DNA of 64,000 nt from assembly GCA_963691705.1 (NCBI GenBank), contig OY829539.1, forward strand, positions 46,137,656-46,201,655. The letters are read 5' to 3'. How positions within the stretch are numbered: position 1 is the first letter of the stretch; every line of letters starts with the position of its first letter. This document shows, in pieces, positions 39,976 to 52,080 of the stretch. Both the position numbers and the translations under genes were made by a program. Under the pieces are notes generated by a model. It made no database searches. It worked only from the letters and a program-made list of their open reading frames with translations, and was not told the origin of the DNA. Origin of the DNA: Viola odorata (Eukaryota; Streptophyta; Magnoliopsida; Malpighiales; Violaceae).

Positions 39976-41300
39976 TTGTTTTGGACGTTTTAAGCATTTA
40001 AAAGGTTAAAATTGCAATTTCCGAAAACTATAAGGGTTATATTGCAAGCTTTTAAACTATGGGGGTTAAATGGAATATTTTGTAAATTACATAGTTTTTT
40101 AATGTAGTTTATCCAAAATATAATAAATTGAATTTTATGTAAATTATGATCAAATTTTCATAATTTTAATGTTTTAAATTTAACGGCAAATTCAGAGAGA
40201 ATATTTGAATATTTGAATTGTGAACCTAGACTAATCTCAATCTAATTATGTCAGTCCTTCAAAAAATAGTAATTTTTCAGTATAATTTACTCAATTTTTA
40301 AAATTTGAACTCAAAATTTTAATTAGAAGTGACTTTCTCGCACTAGTTGACGTTTACATTACATACATATATATATACTCACAAAAGTGGTCCCAAAGGA
40401 GGGGTCAATTTTCACTATCCTTATGACTAAAATTCATTTTTGGAACTTTTCCCCCTCAATGTTTATTCTCATTTGGCAATACAATTATAAAATAAAACAA
40501 AACAATTTCTATATTTATTCAAATAACAACCAATAATAGTTTAGGTAATTAAGGTAAGATAGAATTTTTATTTTAATAGATCTAAATCTAATGATTTGTT
40601 TCAATACCAAGTAAATGTGACAGTGGTTTTGATATTAACATACCAAACCAATAAGCATAACTATATATCATTTATATTCCTGTTTTATCTCATTTGATTG
40701 AATATATTTAACTAATAAGAATAACTGTGTTTATTTGATTGAATATATTTAACAAAAAAAAATAGATAATTTAATCAATTTTATATTATTCAACATTACA
40801 AAATGGACAAATTATCTAAGTAGTAGCCAGAAAATAAAATCATGGCATGGACAAATCATTTCAAAGTGACAAACACAAGAGATAAATTGTAAAATTATTT
40901 ACAAACGAGCTAAATTATAAATTATGAGGTTATAATTTATAATAAATTAATGACTATAAATTATTTAAAAATAGAATTAATTGTAATAATTATAGTACTC
41001 CATGAACTACAAATACTTTATTTTTTATGCCGTATTTGTGTTGGACTAGTTTCTGATACCAACACTTGACGAACGCTCACACGATACATGTCCAACTTAC
41101 TACCTCTCGTGTCTTGCTATTTTGATCATAATTCTAAATAATTATTGGTAGCAAAAAGATGTTTAATATAAATTATAGTTGCTAAAAATATTTATAAAAC
41201 TAAACTTAATTTAAAATTGCAATTTTAATGGCATTATTTCCAAAAATATAGTTGAAACTCAACTTTTTATTATTACTATAGATGTTACTTTTACACAATA
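39976..41300. other. AT-rich spacer, nothing recognised
   Basis: Very AT-rich with short dinucleotide runs (TATATATA near 40,370). No sustained frame or repeat border. Confidence 0.4.
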
Positions 41301-41561
41301 TACTCCCTCCTGCATCCAATAACTGTCGTTTTGGAACAGGAGGAGCAGGTAATGGCCTTCCTTTCTCTTTTTTTTTTTTTTTTTTTTTCAAATCGAACCT
41401 TGATTTTTTTGTTTAATAACTAGTCAACCTATCCTTCAATAGTACAAAAAATATGGGACCAAAAAGGCAAAAAAATGTAGAATAAGACAAGCAAAATGAA
41501 CATTATTATGAACAGTAAGAATCCGTAGGAAAGTGACAACTATTAAAAACAAGAGGGAGTA
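41301..41561. mobile_element. Stowaway-like MITE
   Basis: 261 bp beginning TACTCCCTCC and ending GAGGGAGTA, with TA at both borders. The left part reads AATAACTGTCGTTTTGG, and the right part has an inverted AAAGTGACAACTATT. A long T tract lies inside (about 41,370-41,390). It shares the AATAACTGTCGTT block with the MITE end at 61,447. Confidence 0.65.
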
Positions 41562-43244
41562 TATTAGTATACATTTATATATAGATATACCGTATCGATA
41601 TTTTATAATTTTTAATTTTTTCATGTTGCAATATGCGCGCCCGTATTGGTGGCACTTCATAGATATTGCTTTATGTTTTCCTCTCATAATCCCTCCACCA
41701 ACTCCACCACCCCTTTGCCTTGCCTTTGGTGATGTTGGAATTTGGAGCCCATAATAACATAACCCTAGTCAAAGGGCAGCAGTGATGGGTCCGTCCACTG
41801 CACTGGACCCTGCCTAGCTCTAAACCCAACCATTCTAAAAATAAATAAATAAAATTAAAATATTAGAAGAAAGAGAGAGGGCTCTACTACTTTCCAAAAA
41901 AACTCAAACCACAATCTTAAACTAGATTTGATAAAGCCTTTGACGTCCACCATGTTAATGTTAGTAATTTATTAAAGATTCCATTCTCTCTTTTTGGCGG
42001 GTAAGTCCCTAAAATTATATTTTTAGGCTACTAAAAAGCTTTCCATTTCCCGCTTTTTTTCTTAATGCCACTGACAAAAAAAGAAAAGAAAAGAAAAGAA
42101 AAGGAAAACTTTGCTCGGTTTAATTAACCAATGCAATGCCCTTTCAAAATTAGGGTTTCTGTTTCAGTGACCCCCACATGCATCATCAGCCATCACTTTT
42201 GCTGTTAGAAAGAGAAAAGACCATGTCCTGTATATGCTTGTCTTTACACTAATGAAAGTTAAGGGTCTTTGTAGTACCTCTCGAAACTGCTTAGCTACTT
42301 TAATGGACATTTACTTATTATTAGGCCGACGAAATTCTTTTCTGGGTCCCTTGCAGTTATTATGAGCTCACACTCACACATTGTTCTCCTTTGAGTTATT
42401 GTTTCACGCCATTTCTCTTGTGTTCTTGAATGGGCTAATCTTTTCTTTGCGCTACTGTACTTTGCTTTTTCACACTCTTCACTTACTTACTGTAACTGTA
42501 ACCTAAAACCATTGTAGCTTTTCTTGTGAAACCCTTATCTGAGCAACAAAAAAGAGATTTTCCTTTTGGTTAAGTGGCTAAAGCAGAGTCTTTTGTGTTG
42601 GGTGATTCTTGGAGCCTACATTGTTAATGAAAGTTGGGGCCTTTATTAGGGTTATTTTCCCTTTTTGTTTTTTTCTCTTGTTAGATCAATGAATGGGCCC
42701 GGTTGGTGCTAGTAGTAGTTCCTTTCTTGGTTAATGCCGTGGCTCAGTTTGTGCTGTTGAATGAAATTCTCTGCTAAAGTTGCTGAGGAGAATCTCTCTG
42801 GTGGCAGAATCACAGTGTTTTTGAAGCTCTGGTGTCCTAAATCTGCTCCATTTATCAGGTAACTCAAGTATTGAGTTGGTGAAACTGAGTTTGAGGTTCT
42901 TAGTTGATTATTATGTTCTTAAAGGGTAAATGCTGTTGTTCTTGAAGAATGGCTTGTTGGGACTCTCTTGCTTTTACTGTTAATTGGTGGAGCCTTTGTT
43001 GAAATTTCTTATTCAAATAGTTTGCCTGCCTCACTTCCCTACAAGATTTAGCTTTTCTCTAGTGGTTTATGGTTTATTTCTCATTACATTGAAGCAGCCA
43101 TTGTTGATCCTGTCTCATTTTGTGCTGTCTGCTGTCTGGCTGAGCTGCATTTGGGTTCTAGCAGATTAAAGCCCATCTTTTACTCTTTCTTGACCTTTGA
43201 GGTTAAATACTTCGTTGGAGAGTGTAGACCTCTATTGGGTGAAT
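41562..43244. other. Promoter and long 5' leader region of GHR1
   Basis: No gene. Includes an (AAAAG)n microsatellite at about 42,079-42,103. The final ~800 bp are less AT-rich and pyrimidine-rich, likely the transcribed leader of the downstream receptor gene, perhaps with a leader intron. Short upstream frames are present but none resembles a known peptide. Confidence 0.35.
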
Positions 43245-46200
43245 ATGAAGCTCCTTAGGATGTTAATATTATCCCTGTTTTTCCTTGCTTCCACGGGGCA
43301 GCTTCCTTCACAAGACATTTTGGCATTGCTTGAGTTTAAGAAGGGTATCAAGCATGACCCTACTGGTTATGTCCTTCAATCGTGGAATGAGGAGTCCATC
43401 GATTTCAATGGTTGCCCTTCTTCTTGGAACGGTATAGTCTGTAATGGTGGAAATGTTGCTGGTGTTGTGCTTGATAATTTGGGTCTATCAGCTGATGTGG
43501 ACTTGAGCGTGTTTGCTAACCTAACAATGCTTGTAAAGCTCTCAATGGCAAACAACTCTATAACAGGCAAGATTCCTGACAATATAGGTGACTTCAAGAG
43601 CCTTGAGTTTATGGATGTGTCGAACAATCTGTTCTCCTCGTCTTTACCAATGGGGATTGGTAAACTGGAGAGCTTAAGGAACCTTTCCTTAGTTGGGAAC
43701 AATGTCTCTGGCTCCATTCCTGACTCAATTTCTGGGCTTTCATCGGTCCAATCTTTGGACTTGAGCCGCAACTCCTTATCTGGGTCCCTGCCAACATCAC
43801 TGACGAGGCTGAATAATTTGATGTATCTGAATCTATCTTCTAATGGGTTTACTGAGAGAATTCCAAAGGGGTTTGAGCTAATTTCAAGTCTCCAGGTGCT
43901 TGACTTTCATGGGAACATGTTTGATGGTCATCTAGATGGGGAGTTTTTCCTTCTAACCAATGTTAGCCATGTTGATTTTAGTTGGAACATGCTAGTCAGT
44001 TCTAGTTCACAGAAATTACTGCCCGGTATTTCTGAGAGTGTTAAGTACTTGAATCTCAGCCACAACCAGCTTACTGGCTCCCTGATAAATGGAGCTGACC
44101 TGCGTTTGTTTGAAAGCTTGAAGGTGTTGGATTTGAGCTACAATCAGTTTGCTGGAGAACTGCCTGGATTTGATTTTGCTTATGACCTTCAGGTCCTTAA
44201 GCTCAGTAACAACATGTTCTTTGGGTCTATTCCAAATGACTTGTTGAAAGGAGATTCTTTACTTTTAATAGAACTGGATTTGAGCGCGAACAATCTCTCA
44301 GGTACCTCAATAGTTTCTGCTTTAGTTTGTTTCTGAGATACTTGATTTTTTTTTGTTGTTGATATTTTCTCTTGTTGTGGCCTAGTTTTATGTAATACTG
44401 GTTTACTATGCATCTCATTTTGTAGTTTTCTTTGTCTTCAGGGCCAATAACTACGATTATGTCAACAACTCTGCACAACCTTAATCTCTCTTCAAATGGG
44501 CTCAGTGGAGAACTTCCTTTGCTGACTGGAAACTGTGCCATGCTTGATCTATCAAACAACAAATTTGAAGGAAATCTTACCAGAATGGCCAAGTGGGCCA
44601 ACATTGAGCATCTTGATCTGAGCCAAAATCGTCTGAGAGGGTCAATGCCTGAAGTAGCCTCACAATTTTTGCGTCTAAATTATCTTAACCTCTCTCAAAA
44701 TGCTCTTAGTAGCTCTCTACCACGAGTGATCACACAGTATCCAAAGCTGGCAGTCCTAGATCTCAGTTCAAACCAGCTTGATGGACCACTTTTGACTAAT
44801 TTACTTACCTTCCCTACTTTGCAAGAGCTCTACCTTCAAGACAATTTACTTAGTGGCACCATTGAATTCTCCCCTCCTCCTAATAGTAAATCCAATCTTC
44901 GTGTTCTTGACCTTTCTCACAATCAGCTTGAAGGCTACTATCCTGATGGATTTGCGTCACTCACAGGGCTTCAAGTTCTCAATCTTGGAGGGAATAATTT
45001 ATCTGGTTCTCTTCCAACTTCCATGGCTGACATGAGTTCACTGAACTTGTTAGATTTATCCCAAAATCATTTCACAGGTCCTCTACCAAGCAACTTATCC
45101 AGCAACATTGTAAGCTTTAATGTTTCATACAATGATCTTTCTGGCGCTGTCCCAGAAAACCTGAGAATGTTCCCTAGTTCTTCTTTCTATCCTGGGAATT
45201 CTCGATTGCAGTTTCCTAATGGTCCCCCCGGATCAAAGAATGCTCCAGCAGGAAATTACAGGAGGAAACCAATCAACACGATTGTTAAGGTGGTAATCAT
45301 AGTTTCCTGTGTGATTGCTGTGATTATTCTTGTCATGCTTGCTATCTTCATACACTACATCCATTTATCGAGGAGATCTCAAACAGATCATGCCACGAAC
45401 AAAGGCATCCAAAGGCAAAGGCAAACAAAGGCCTCCGGCATTAGTGGAAGAGGTACTGGTGGTGCCTTGGTTATTTCAGCTGAGGATCTTATGACATCTC
45501 GGAAAGGATCAGCATCTGAGATTATCAGTCCTGATGAGAAAATGGCTGCAGTAACAGGCTTGTCTCCATCAAAGCACAGTCATGTGTCCTGGTCACCAGA
45601 GTCTGGTGATTCATTAGCTGCTGAAACCTTTGCAAGGCTGGATGTAAGGTCTCCTGATCGATTAGTCGGCGAGCTGTACTTTCTCGATGATACAATTACC
45701 ATGACCCCGGAGGAGCTGTCAAGGGCCCCAGCTGAGGTTTTAGGAAGGAGCAGCCATGGGACTTCTTACCGGGCAACCCTTGATAATGGTGTGTTCATGA
45801 CCGTGAAATGGCTGAGAGAGGGGGTGGCGAAACAGAGAAAGGAATTTGCTAAAGAGGCTAAAAAGTTTGCAAACATAAGGCATCCAAATGTGGTGGGTTT
45901 GCGAGGATACTATTGGGGACCCACACAGCATGAGAAGCTCATTCTTTCAGATTATATTTCGCCTGGAAGTCTTGCTAGCTTTCTTTATGGTAAGACATTT
46001 ACTTTCTAGCTTTCCATTTTACGACGTCATAGTTTCATCATAACAATATACCGGAAATATCAATAAGTTTTTATAAGAAAACAATTTATTTGATTTTGAA
46101 CGGGGTATAGTTAGAGTTATGTTATGTTTGTCTAAATTTTCTATGGCATGGCGTTTTATGCATTGTTGATCAATCTGCATGCAAGTCCTATTACCAAGCA

Positions 46201-46949
46201 CTTTTTTCTGAGTTACTACATATTTTGTTTTTTTGCATCACCACATATTTTTTCTTAAATCTAACGTATGAAATATTAAATCAGCGCATTGTTTTATTGC
46301 TGCATATTATTGGTTATTAAAACGTTTCCTACAAATTTGATGTGCCTCAAACCGTTATTGATTAGATCGACCAGGAAGAAAAGGCCCTCCATTAACTTGG
46401 GCTCAGAGGCTCAAAATTGCGGTTGATGTTGCACGTGGCCTGAATTATCTCCATTTTGACCGTGCTGTTCCACATGGGAACATCAAAGCAACAAACATAC
46501 TTTTGGATGGCCCTGATCTCAATGCCCGTGTTGCTGATTACTGCCTTCATCGACTCATGACTCAAGCTGGCACCATTGAACAAATACTTGATGCTGGGGT
46601 GTTGGGTTATCGCGCACCGGAGTTGGCTGCCTCAAAGAAACCACTTCCGTCATTTAAGTCAGATGTTTATGCTTTTGGAGTAGTACTGCTGGAACTTTTA
46701 ACTGGCAGGTGTGCCGGTGATGTGATTTCTGGGGAAGAGGGAGGGGTTGATTTGACAGATTGGGTACGGCTGAGGGTATCGGAAGGTCGTGGCTCAGATT
46801 GCTTGGACTCTGCATTGACGCCAGAAACGGGGAATCCAGCTGTTGAAAGGGGAATGAAGGAGGTCCTTGGAATAGCTCTACGATGTATAAGATCTGTCTC
46901 CGAGAGGACAGGTATCAAGAGCATATATGAAGATCTCTCTTCTATATAG
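43245..46949 (+). CDS. GHR1: GHR1-type LRR receptor-like pseudokinase
   Basis: Three exons (43,245-44,301; 44,442-45,989; 46,366-46,949) total 3,189 nt, or 1,062 residues. The ATG at 43,245 gives a signal peptide (MKLLRMLILSLFFLASTG). An LRRNT block follows (ALLEFKKGIKHDPTGYVLQS, later GCPSSWNGIVCNGGNVAGV), then about 20 LRRs. A transmembrane helix (VVIIVSCVIAVIILVMLAIF) is near residue 645. A Ser-rich juxtamembrane region leads to the kinase-like domain (SRAPAEVLGRSSHGTSYRAT onward). Lys is kept in VKWLREG, but the HRD motif is HGN (VPHGNIKATNILL) and DFG is replaced in RVADYCLHRL, so it is a pseudokinase. This match in sequence, length and degenerate motifs is to Arabidopsis GHR1. GHR1 is a plasma-membrane scaffold for H2O2/ABA/CO2-induced stomatal closure. 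Confidence 0.92.
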
Positions 46950-48899
46950 TTGATTATTGGTAGTTATCTGGGTTGGCTGGCTTTAGTTCAAAGTTTTTTT
47001 GTGGGGGCTTTAATATCTCATTGGCCTCTCATTTTGATTTATTTGATCTTGGCATGTCGGTTTCGTGTTCTCGCTTGTCAGCTAACTGTTTGTGTTAATC
47101 ATTGCTGTAAAAACAGTAGTATATCTTTGAATGGCTACCTAGATCTTCAGGCGTTGGCTGTTTTGTCCATGATTTTTGTTTTGTTGCTGTATAGTTTTGC
47201 ACCAAGAATGAGGGCAGAGGCATTTACCCACAGGACAGGACTAGTGATGTTTGATGTTTATATTTTTGGTCAAGCACTCTGCTAAATTTGCAATAGGAGA
47301 TAGTAAACCTGTAAACATAATGTCTTTATAATGTATGGTTTTGTTTTTCAAGTATAAAAGATAAATAAGTGACTCATCATATCATGAAAAAAGCAAGTAT
47401 TAAAAAGAAAAGAAGAACCTTCCTGTGCCAACCTAAACTTGTCTCTGATGTTCTTAATCCAAAGGTTCACACAGCAGTGTCACTCCCGTGCCCCCATCTA
47501 AAACAAAAGAGCACCAGGGGCTCTTTGAAGGATCAGGCTTTAGCGAGATCAGCACGCTTGGGGGAAGCTAGTAGCTACGCATAATAGAGGTCGTCCTCCG
47601 AACAACTTGTTCTTTTTTAATGCCCCCTATTTGGATTATCGACCAACTGACCCCATTATTATTTATTAGTATGAAGATGAATGTGAGTGAGGGAAGTAAA
47701 CTTGGCATCCTCGTTACTCTCGCTTTTACCTTCCCGCAACTTTGATGACGTGTCCCTATCCAGTATTTAAAGAATATTTTTTGAAAGTTTTTCTATAATT
47801 AATTAATTAGAAAGGAAGCAAATATCATATTAGATAAATCTACATTTCTATTTCATTTGTCATATTTATTATTCTCAATGGGAGAAAAATAGTTAAGCAA
47901 TTTATTAAATAATTTTCAGAATTTTTTATTATTTTTGTTTTATGGCAATATTTTTTAATGAAAAAAGAAAAAACTTCAAAACTTTATTGATTGAAAATAA
48001 AGACTCAAATAAGGCTCAACGAGATGACTATTTTAATGACATAGCCATCTCGCTGAAATACAATTGTTTAACTAAAAACTTTAAACGTTGTTATAAAATA
48101 AAATAAAAATTAGGGAGCCAAATACAATTAATTTACAAAAATCTGTATTACTTGTTTTGTAAATTATTATTGATGTAAAAAGAAATAAAAAGAAATTGTT
48201 AAATTAAGAAGAGCAAAAATAACTAAATCACTAACAAATTACAAATTTCTTTTTTATTAAAAGTGGACAATAGAGAGATAACAAAAGAAAAAAAAAAACT
48301 CCTCTAACTGGTTTTGGACTTTAATTAATTGGAGATGGGACTTTAATAATGACAACTAAATTGAATTAAATATTTCTCCCAAGCAAAAAAATGAAATTTG
48401 AGGGAAAAGCAATCCCCTAGATTATGAAATTATTAAGTTGAATTAGTTGATATCTATTTTAATCTTTTTGTTGAGGGCTTCAAATGGAGAGAAATTCAAT
48501 GGACTTTCTTTACTCTCTTTCCAAAATAGCAACTTTGAAAAAAATAAAAAAGGAAGTGGGTTAAATAGGTAGCCTTTTACTTTGATTCTTGGTTTATTGT
48601 ATACCGTTTAAGTATGTTGATATTAGTAAGGTTCATGATCGATGGTTGACAGATTTACAGATTTACCAATACGGCACATCTGCACAAATCTTGGTTCCTT
48701 GGATTAAAGATTTACAGATTTACCAATATTGCGCACAGATCTGCACATCGACACATTTACAGATGGTGTTCGATTCAAGTGTCCGAAATTAGATCTGCAC
48801 ATCGACACGTAGCTTAATAAAGAACGGTATTTCGGTACAGTATAAAATTTAGTTTGGTACGATATTTTTTTTAGGCATTCGGTATACCGAATACCGAAA
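46950..48899. other. GHR1 3' flank and spacer
   Basis: The 3' UTR of GHR1 is followed by AT-rich spacer. At 48,650-48,810 there are small direct repeats: GATTTACAGATTTACCAATA twice, about 59 bp apart, and AGATCTGCACATCGACAC twice. No conserved gene is seen. Confidence 0.4.
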
Positions 48900-48944
48900 T
48901 ATTTCGGATGATATATCAAAATACCGTCCGATGGACACCCCTAG
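48820..48944. mobile_element. hAT-like element terminus (one end only)
   Basis: The sequence has dyads of the form GGTATACCGAATACCGAAATATTTCGG and ends ATGGACACCCCTAG. A terminal CACCCCTA is the end seen on the complete hAT-like element at 59,151-60,165. The partner end and target duplication were not found, so this is a fragment. Confidence 0.35.
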
Positions 48945-49014
48945 TTTTAACCTTTTATATCAAGTTTTTATTTTATTTTAAAATAGGATGGATTAGATTA
49001 ATTCAAGCATCTGC

Positions 49015-49230
49015 TATAAAAGACACTATCGCCTCGGGGCATTCCTCTACATAAACAAACGTTTTCTAAATCGGAAATCAGATGACCCAACTGAGGGGTT
49101 AATAGGACATTTACTTCCCTACACAAACATTTCCTAAAGCGGAAATCAGATCACCCAACTGAGGGCTAATAAGACATTCGCATTCCGTTTACAACTTCGG
49201 ATATCGATATAATCTAATCCAATCAAAACC
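49015..49230 (-). pseudogene. LINE RNase H C-terminal relic with internal tandem duplication
   Basis: On the minus strand fragments read KRNANV..., SQLGDLISALGNVCVG and EECPEAIVSFIADA followed by a stop. This resembles the C-terminal end of plant L1-type LINE RNase H domains, as does the better preserved copy at 53,806-53,960. A block of about 75 bp (AGTTGGGTsATCTGATTTCC...AGGAAATGTTTGTGTAG) occurs twice in tandem. Frames are broken. Confidence 0.45.
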
Positions 49231-50065
49231 CATATCCTTAGGGATGAGACAACAAATTTATTACAAACAAGAGAAAGAAAAAACCTAAGAAAACAATTTT
49301 TGGATCTAAAAAGACGATGAAGAGACGACGTGAGAGATGACTGAGGAAACGACCGAGAAAGGAAGACGACCCAGGGAACGGTCACTGGAAGCATCTCCTG
49401 TACTTTATCAGCTCAGATCTTCAGATCTGCTTAGGGTTTGTAGATTCGAGGATGAAACATATACAAAACAAACGAGCAAAATAGAAAAAAAAAACAATAG
49501 AAAAAAGGAATAAAACTTAAAAGGGCGACTGGGAAAAGCACATGGTGTGGTGCAGGGGAAAATATGCTAAAATTACTTCTCGTGCGTTCTTACGCTAAAA
49601 TTAAAAATGAAAATTAAATAAATTCTTAAAATAGTGGTATACTAATAAAATTAAATAGGCTAATGTCACTCCATCCATTAAACTGCAGCTTATATCACTG
49701 TTCATGAGTACTGAGTGTAATTTTGTTTTCTGCAAAAGAAAGATCATCAGAAATAGCTTAAACACGGAAAACAGCTCAGGTAGAAGAAAGATGGCTTTAT
49801 ACTTATCATTTTCCATATTTATGCAAATTCCATGAACAAGTACTGATCCACCAAGGGTCTCTTACCCTCACTGATCTTGGGAAATCAGGAATTTTATATA
49901 TTTATTTTTCTTACGAAGGATCTTTCACACAATTACACTCAATATAATCCGCACAAGAATACCGGATGACATGAATTCAACTTCTAGACAGGTGACTTGT
50001 ACAGATTAAAAACAGTAATTGTTGTAACTTGGCATTTATTCTGAGGGACACCCACTATTTGAGTA
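49231..50065. other. Spacer and 3' flank of the MRL7-L-like gene
   Basis: No gene is recognised. The right part should hold the 3' UTR of the minus-strand gene that ends at 50,066. Confidence 0.35.
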
Positions 50066-51569
50066 TTATTGACCACTGAAGGGAACAGATGGGATCAACT
50101 CCTGGCTCTCTTCCATGCTACTCAAACTCAAACAAGGTGGCTTAGCTGCTCCATAGTAGAAGTATGCCATTATCTTTGAGAACTCATCGGGTGTTCGAAT
50201 TGCTGAACCATCAATGAAACCAGAAGAGAAAAAGTGTTTTAGTCCCTTCTAGAGAAGGCATCAGAATAAAACACATCATTTATCCAATCGAGGTCTCACC
50301 TCTATCACGGAATAGGATTTTCCCAGATTTAGTAAAGATAATTTCTGGGAAGACAGACACTTTCAGAGCAGAGACCAAATCAGTCTCAACAACCGCATCC
50401 ACCGCAACACACTGCATGATATAATAAATATAAAGTTGGAAACAAGGAAGTCTGAAGAGAATGGAGGAGGGCACATGGGCAATTCAAAATTTACTTACTC
50501 TAGGTGAAGGTAGGCTGCAGTTCCATATAATGTGAATAGCCTTTTCCAGTGCATCCCGAATTTTTTCATTAGCTTTTGGACTGGGAGAACACAAAATTCA
50601 GGAAAAAATTAACAATAAACGGAAGACATTGGACCCATGCCAAGGAACTCTTTAGGGGCAATGAAGTCACAATGTTTAAAGTGAATGGTTGTCTTGGCAC
50701 TAGAAGGGAGGGAAATGTGAGATTGAATAGCCAAAATTGAGAAGCACCAAACACCAACCTTTTGTAGCGATTATGAACTAGGACGATCAAAGGACTTATA
50801 TCCTTGAACGTAGCTTCCTCCCATTCTGCAGTTGTGATATCTTTAATTGGACGAATATAGTTATCATCTTGCCACTCTATTTCTCTATCGCTATCATAAT
50901 TCTCATCATCTTCCTTCTTGACATTTTTTATGGTAATCTTGTTAAAGAACTGACTCAAGTTGAATCCCCATCCATCAGCATCTTCTTCAGGCCAATTGGG
51001 ATCATCCTCGTCCACAACCAATGGGTAATCAGCCAGTAGCTTCTGCATCTTTATCCTCTTCTGTTCAGGGTCCAGCTGCTCTTCCTCTGCCTCAGGATAC
51101 TTGTCAATCACTTCTTTGATCTTCCTTCTCCATTCGCGTCTCTCTGCAGCATCCATAAGGTATGGATCATTCACCTTGCCTGTTCTTTCAGCGCGAGCAT
51201 CATCTTCCTCATCACTGTCACTAGATTCTGCACTTTGTTTATTCTTTACATAATGGGACCTAATTCTTTCACCTCTCTGGGAAGCTGTAAGAGGACTAGA
51301 CCTGAAACCACCAGCCTGAAGGTTCATAAGCGGGAAAGGGAAATTAGATTTGAGAAATAGTATCTTTGAGGAAGCTTGCATTAGGTAGGTTAAGTTGTGA
51401 AGCGAAACAGAAGGTGAAGTTAGAGACAGACCTGCAAATGGAAGTTGAAAAGATTTGAAACCCAAGGGCAGCTTAGCTTTGATCGGGGAAATGCATGGAA
51501 ATCTTTGAGATGGTAGTCTTGAATGGGGCGGAAAGAATTGGGGAAATTAAATGTGTGTTGAAGCGCCAT
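50066..51569 (-). CDS. MRL7-L/NCP-like chloroplast thioredoxin-fold protein
   Basis: Five exons (51,569-51,432; 51,315-50,759; 50,580-50,499; 50,411-50,300; 50,202-50,066) total 1,026 nt, or 341 residues. The N-terminus is transit-peptide-like (MALQHTFNFPNSFRPIQDYH). An acidic region follows (SAESSDSDEEDDARAER). Then come a conserved KVNDPYLMDAAERREWRRKI block, GWGFNLSQFFNKITIKNVKK, IEWQDDNYIRPIKDITTAEW and the thioredoxin-like core (SPLIVLVHNRYK, IIWNCSLPSPR, VSVFPEIIFTKSGKILFRDR). It lacks a CxxC redox pair. Proteins of this family (MRL7/RCB and MRL7-L/NCP) act in chloroplast biogenesis and plastid-encoded polymerase assembly. The DENYDSD-EIEWQDDNYIRP segment favours the MRL7-L branch; choosing between paralogues is from memory, so no symbol is assigned. 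Confidence 0.85.
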
Positions 51570-52080
51570 ATGTTGAACACGACAAAATCCTTATGCAGAA
51601 AGGATTATCAAGTAGAATGGGAGGAATTTGAACAAACAGGTGGGGTGCAAAAAAGTGATTTCAGAGTTGGATGCAAATGGATAGGGAGTTTGCATTAATA
51701 ATGTCGACAGAGCGAAGTTTGATAGTGCTCGCTCACCAGACGGTTGCTTACAATGAAGCTTTCTGCACAAAAAAGAAGTGAAACGCTATTAAAGAATCTA
51801 TATAACGAACTGTGATCAAGCACTTGACAACGTAATCAAACGTTAAATTGGGCCATTCGATGATACATACCTCGTTAGCTTCGGTGGTGGTGGCAGCGTG
51901 CGAGCGTGGCAGTTTGCGTGGTCGCTGCGCCGGTGGTGGCGGCGTCGTTTGGGTGGTACTGGTAGTGGCTGGGTGAGGAGGGATGCGTTGGTCGTTAGCT
52001 GATGATTTTTTGTTTGAGGGGGAGAGGATGAGAACAAATGAAACGGCGGCGTTTTCACAAGTTCTGAATTTTTTTTTTGG
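51570..52080. other. Upstream region of the MRL7-L-like gene
   Basis: Promoter and leader of the minus-strand gene. A GC-richer block at about 51,880-51,975 (GGTGGTGGCAG, GGTGGTGGCGGCG) opens a short frame on the minus strand, but nothing suggests a protein. A T tract abuts the TIR element at the right end. Confidence 0.3.

Noticed and set aside
47369..47584. 71-codon basic frame downstream of GHR1
   Set aside because: It lies in spacer sequence without promoter or recognisable motifs. No evidence of coding.
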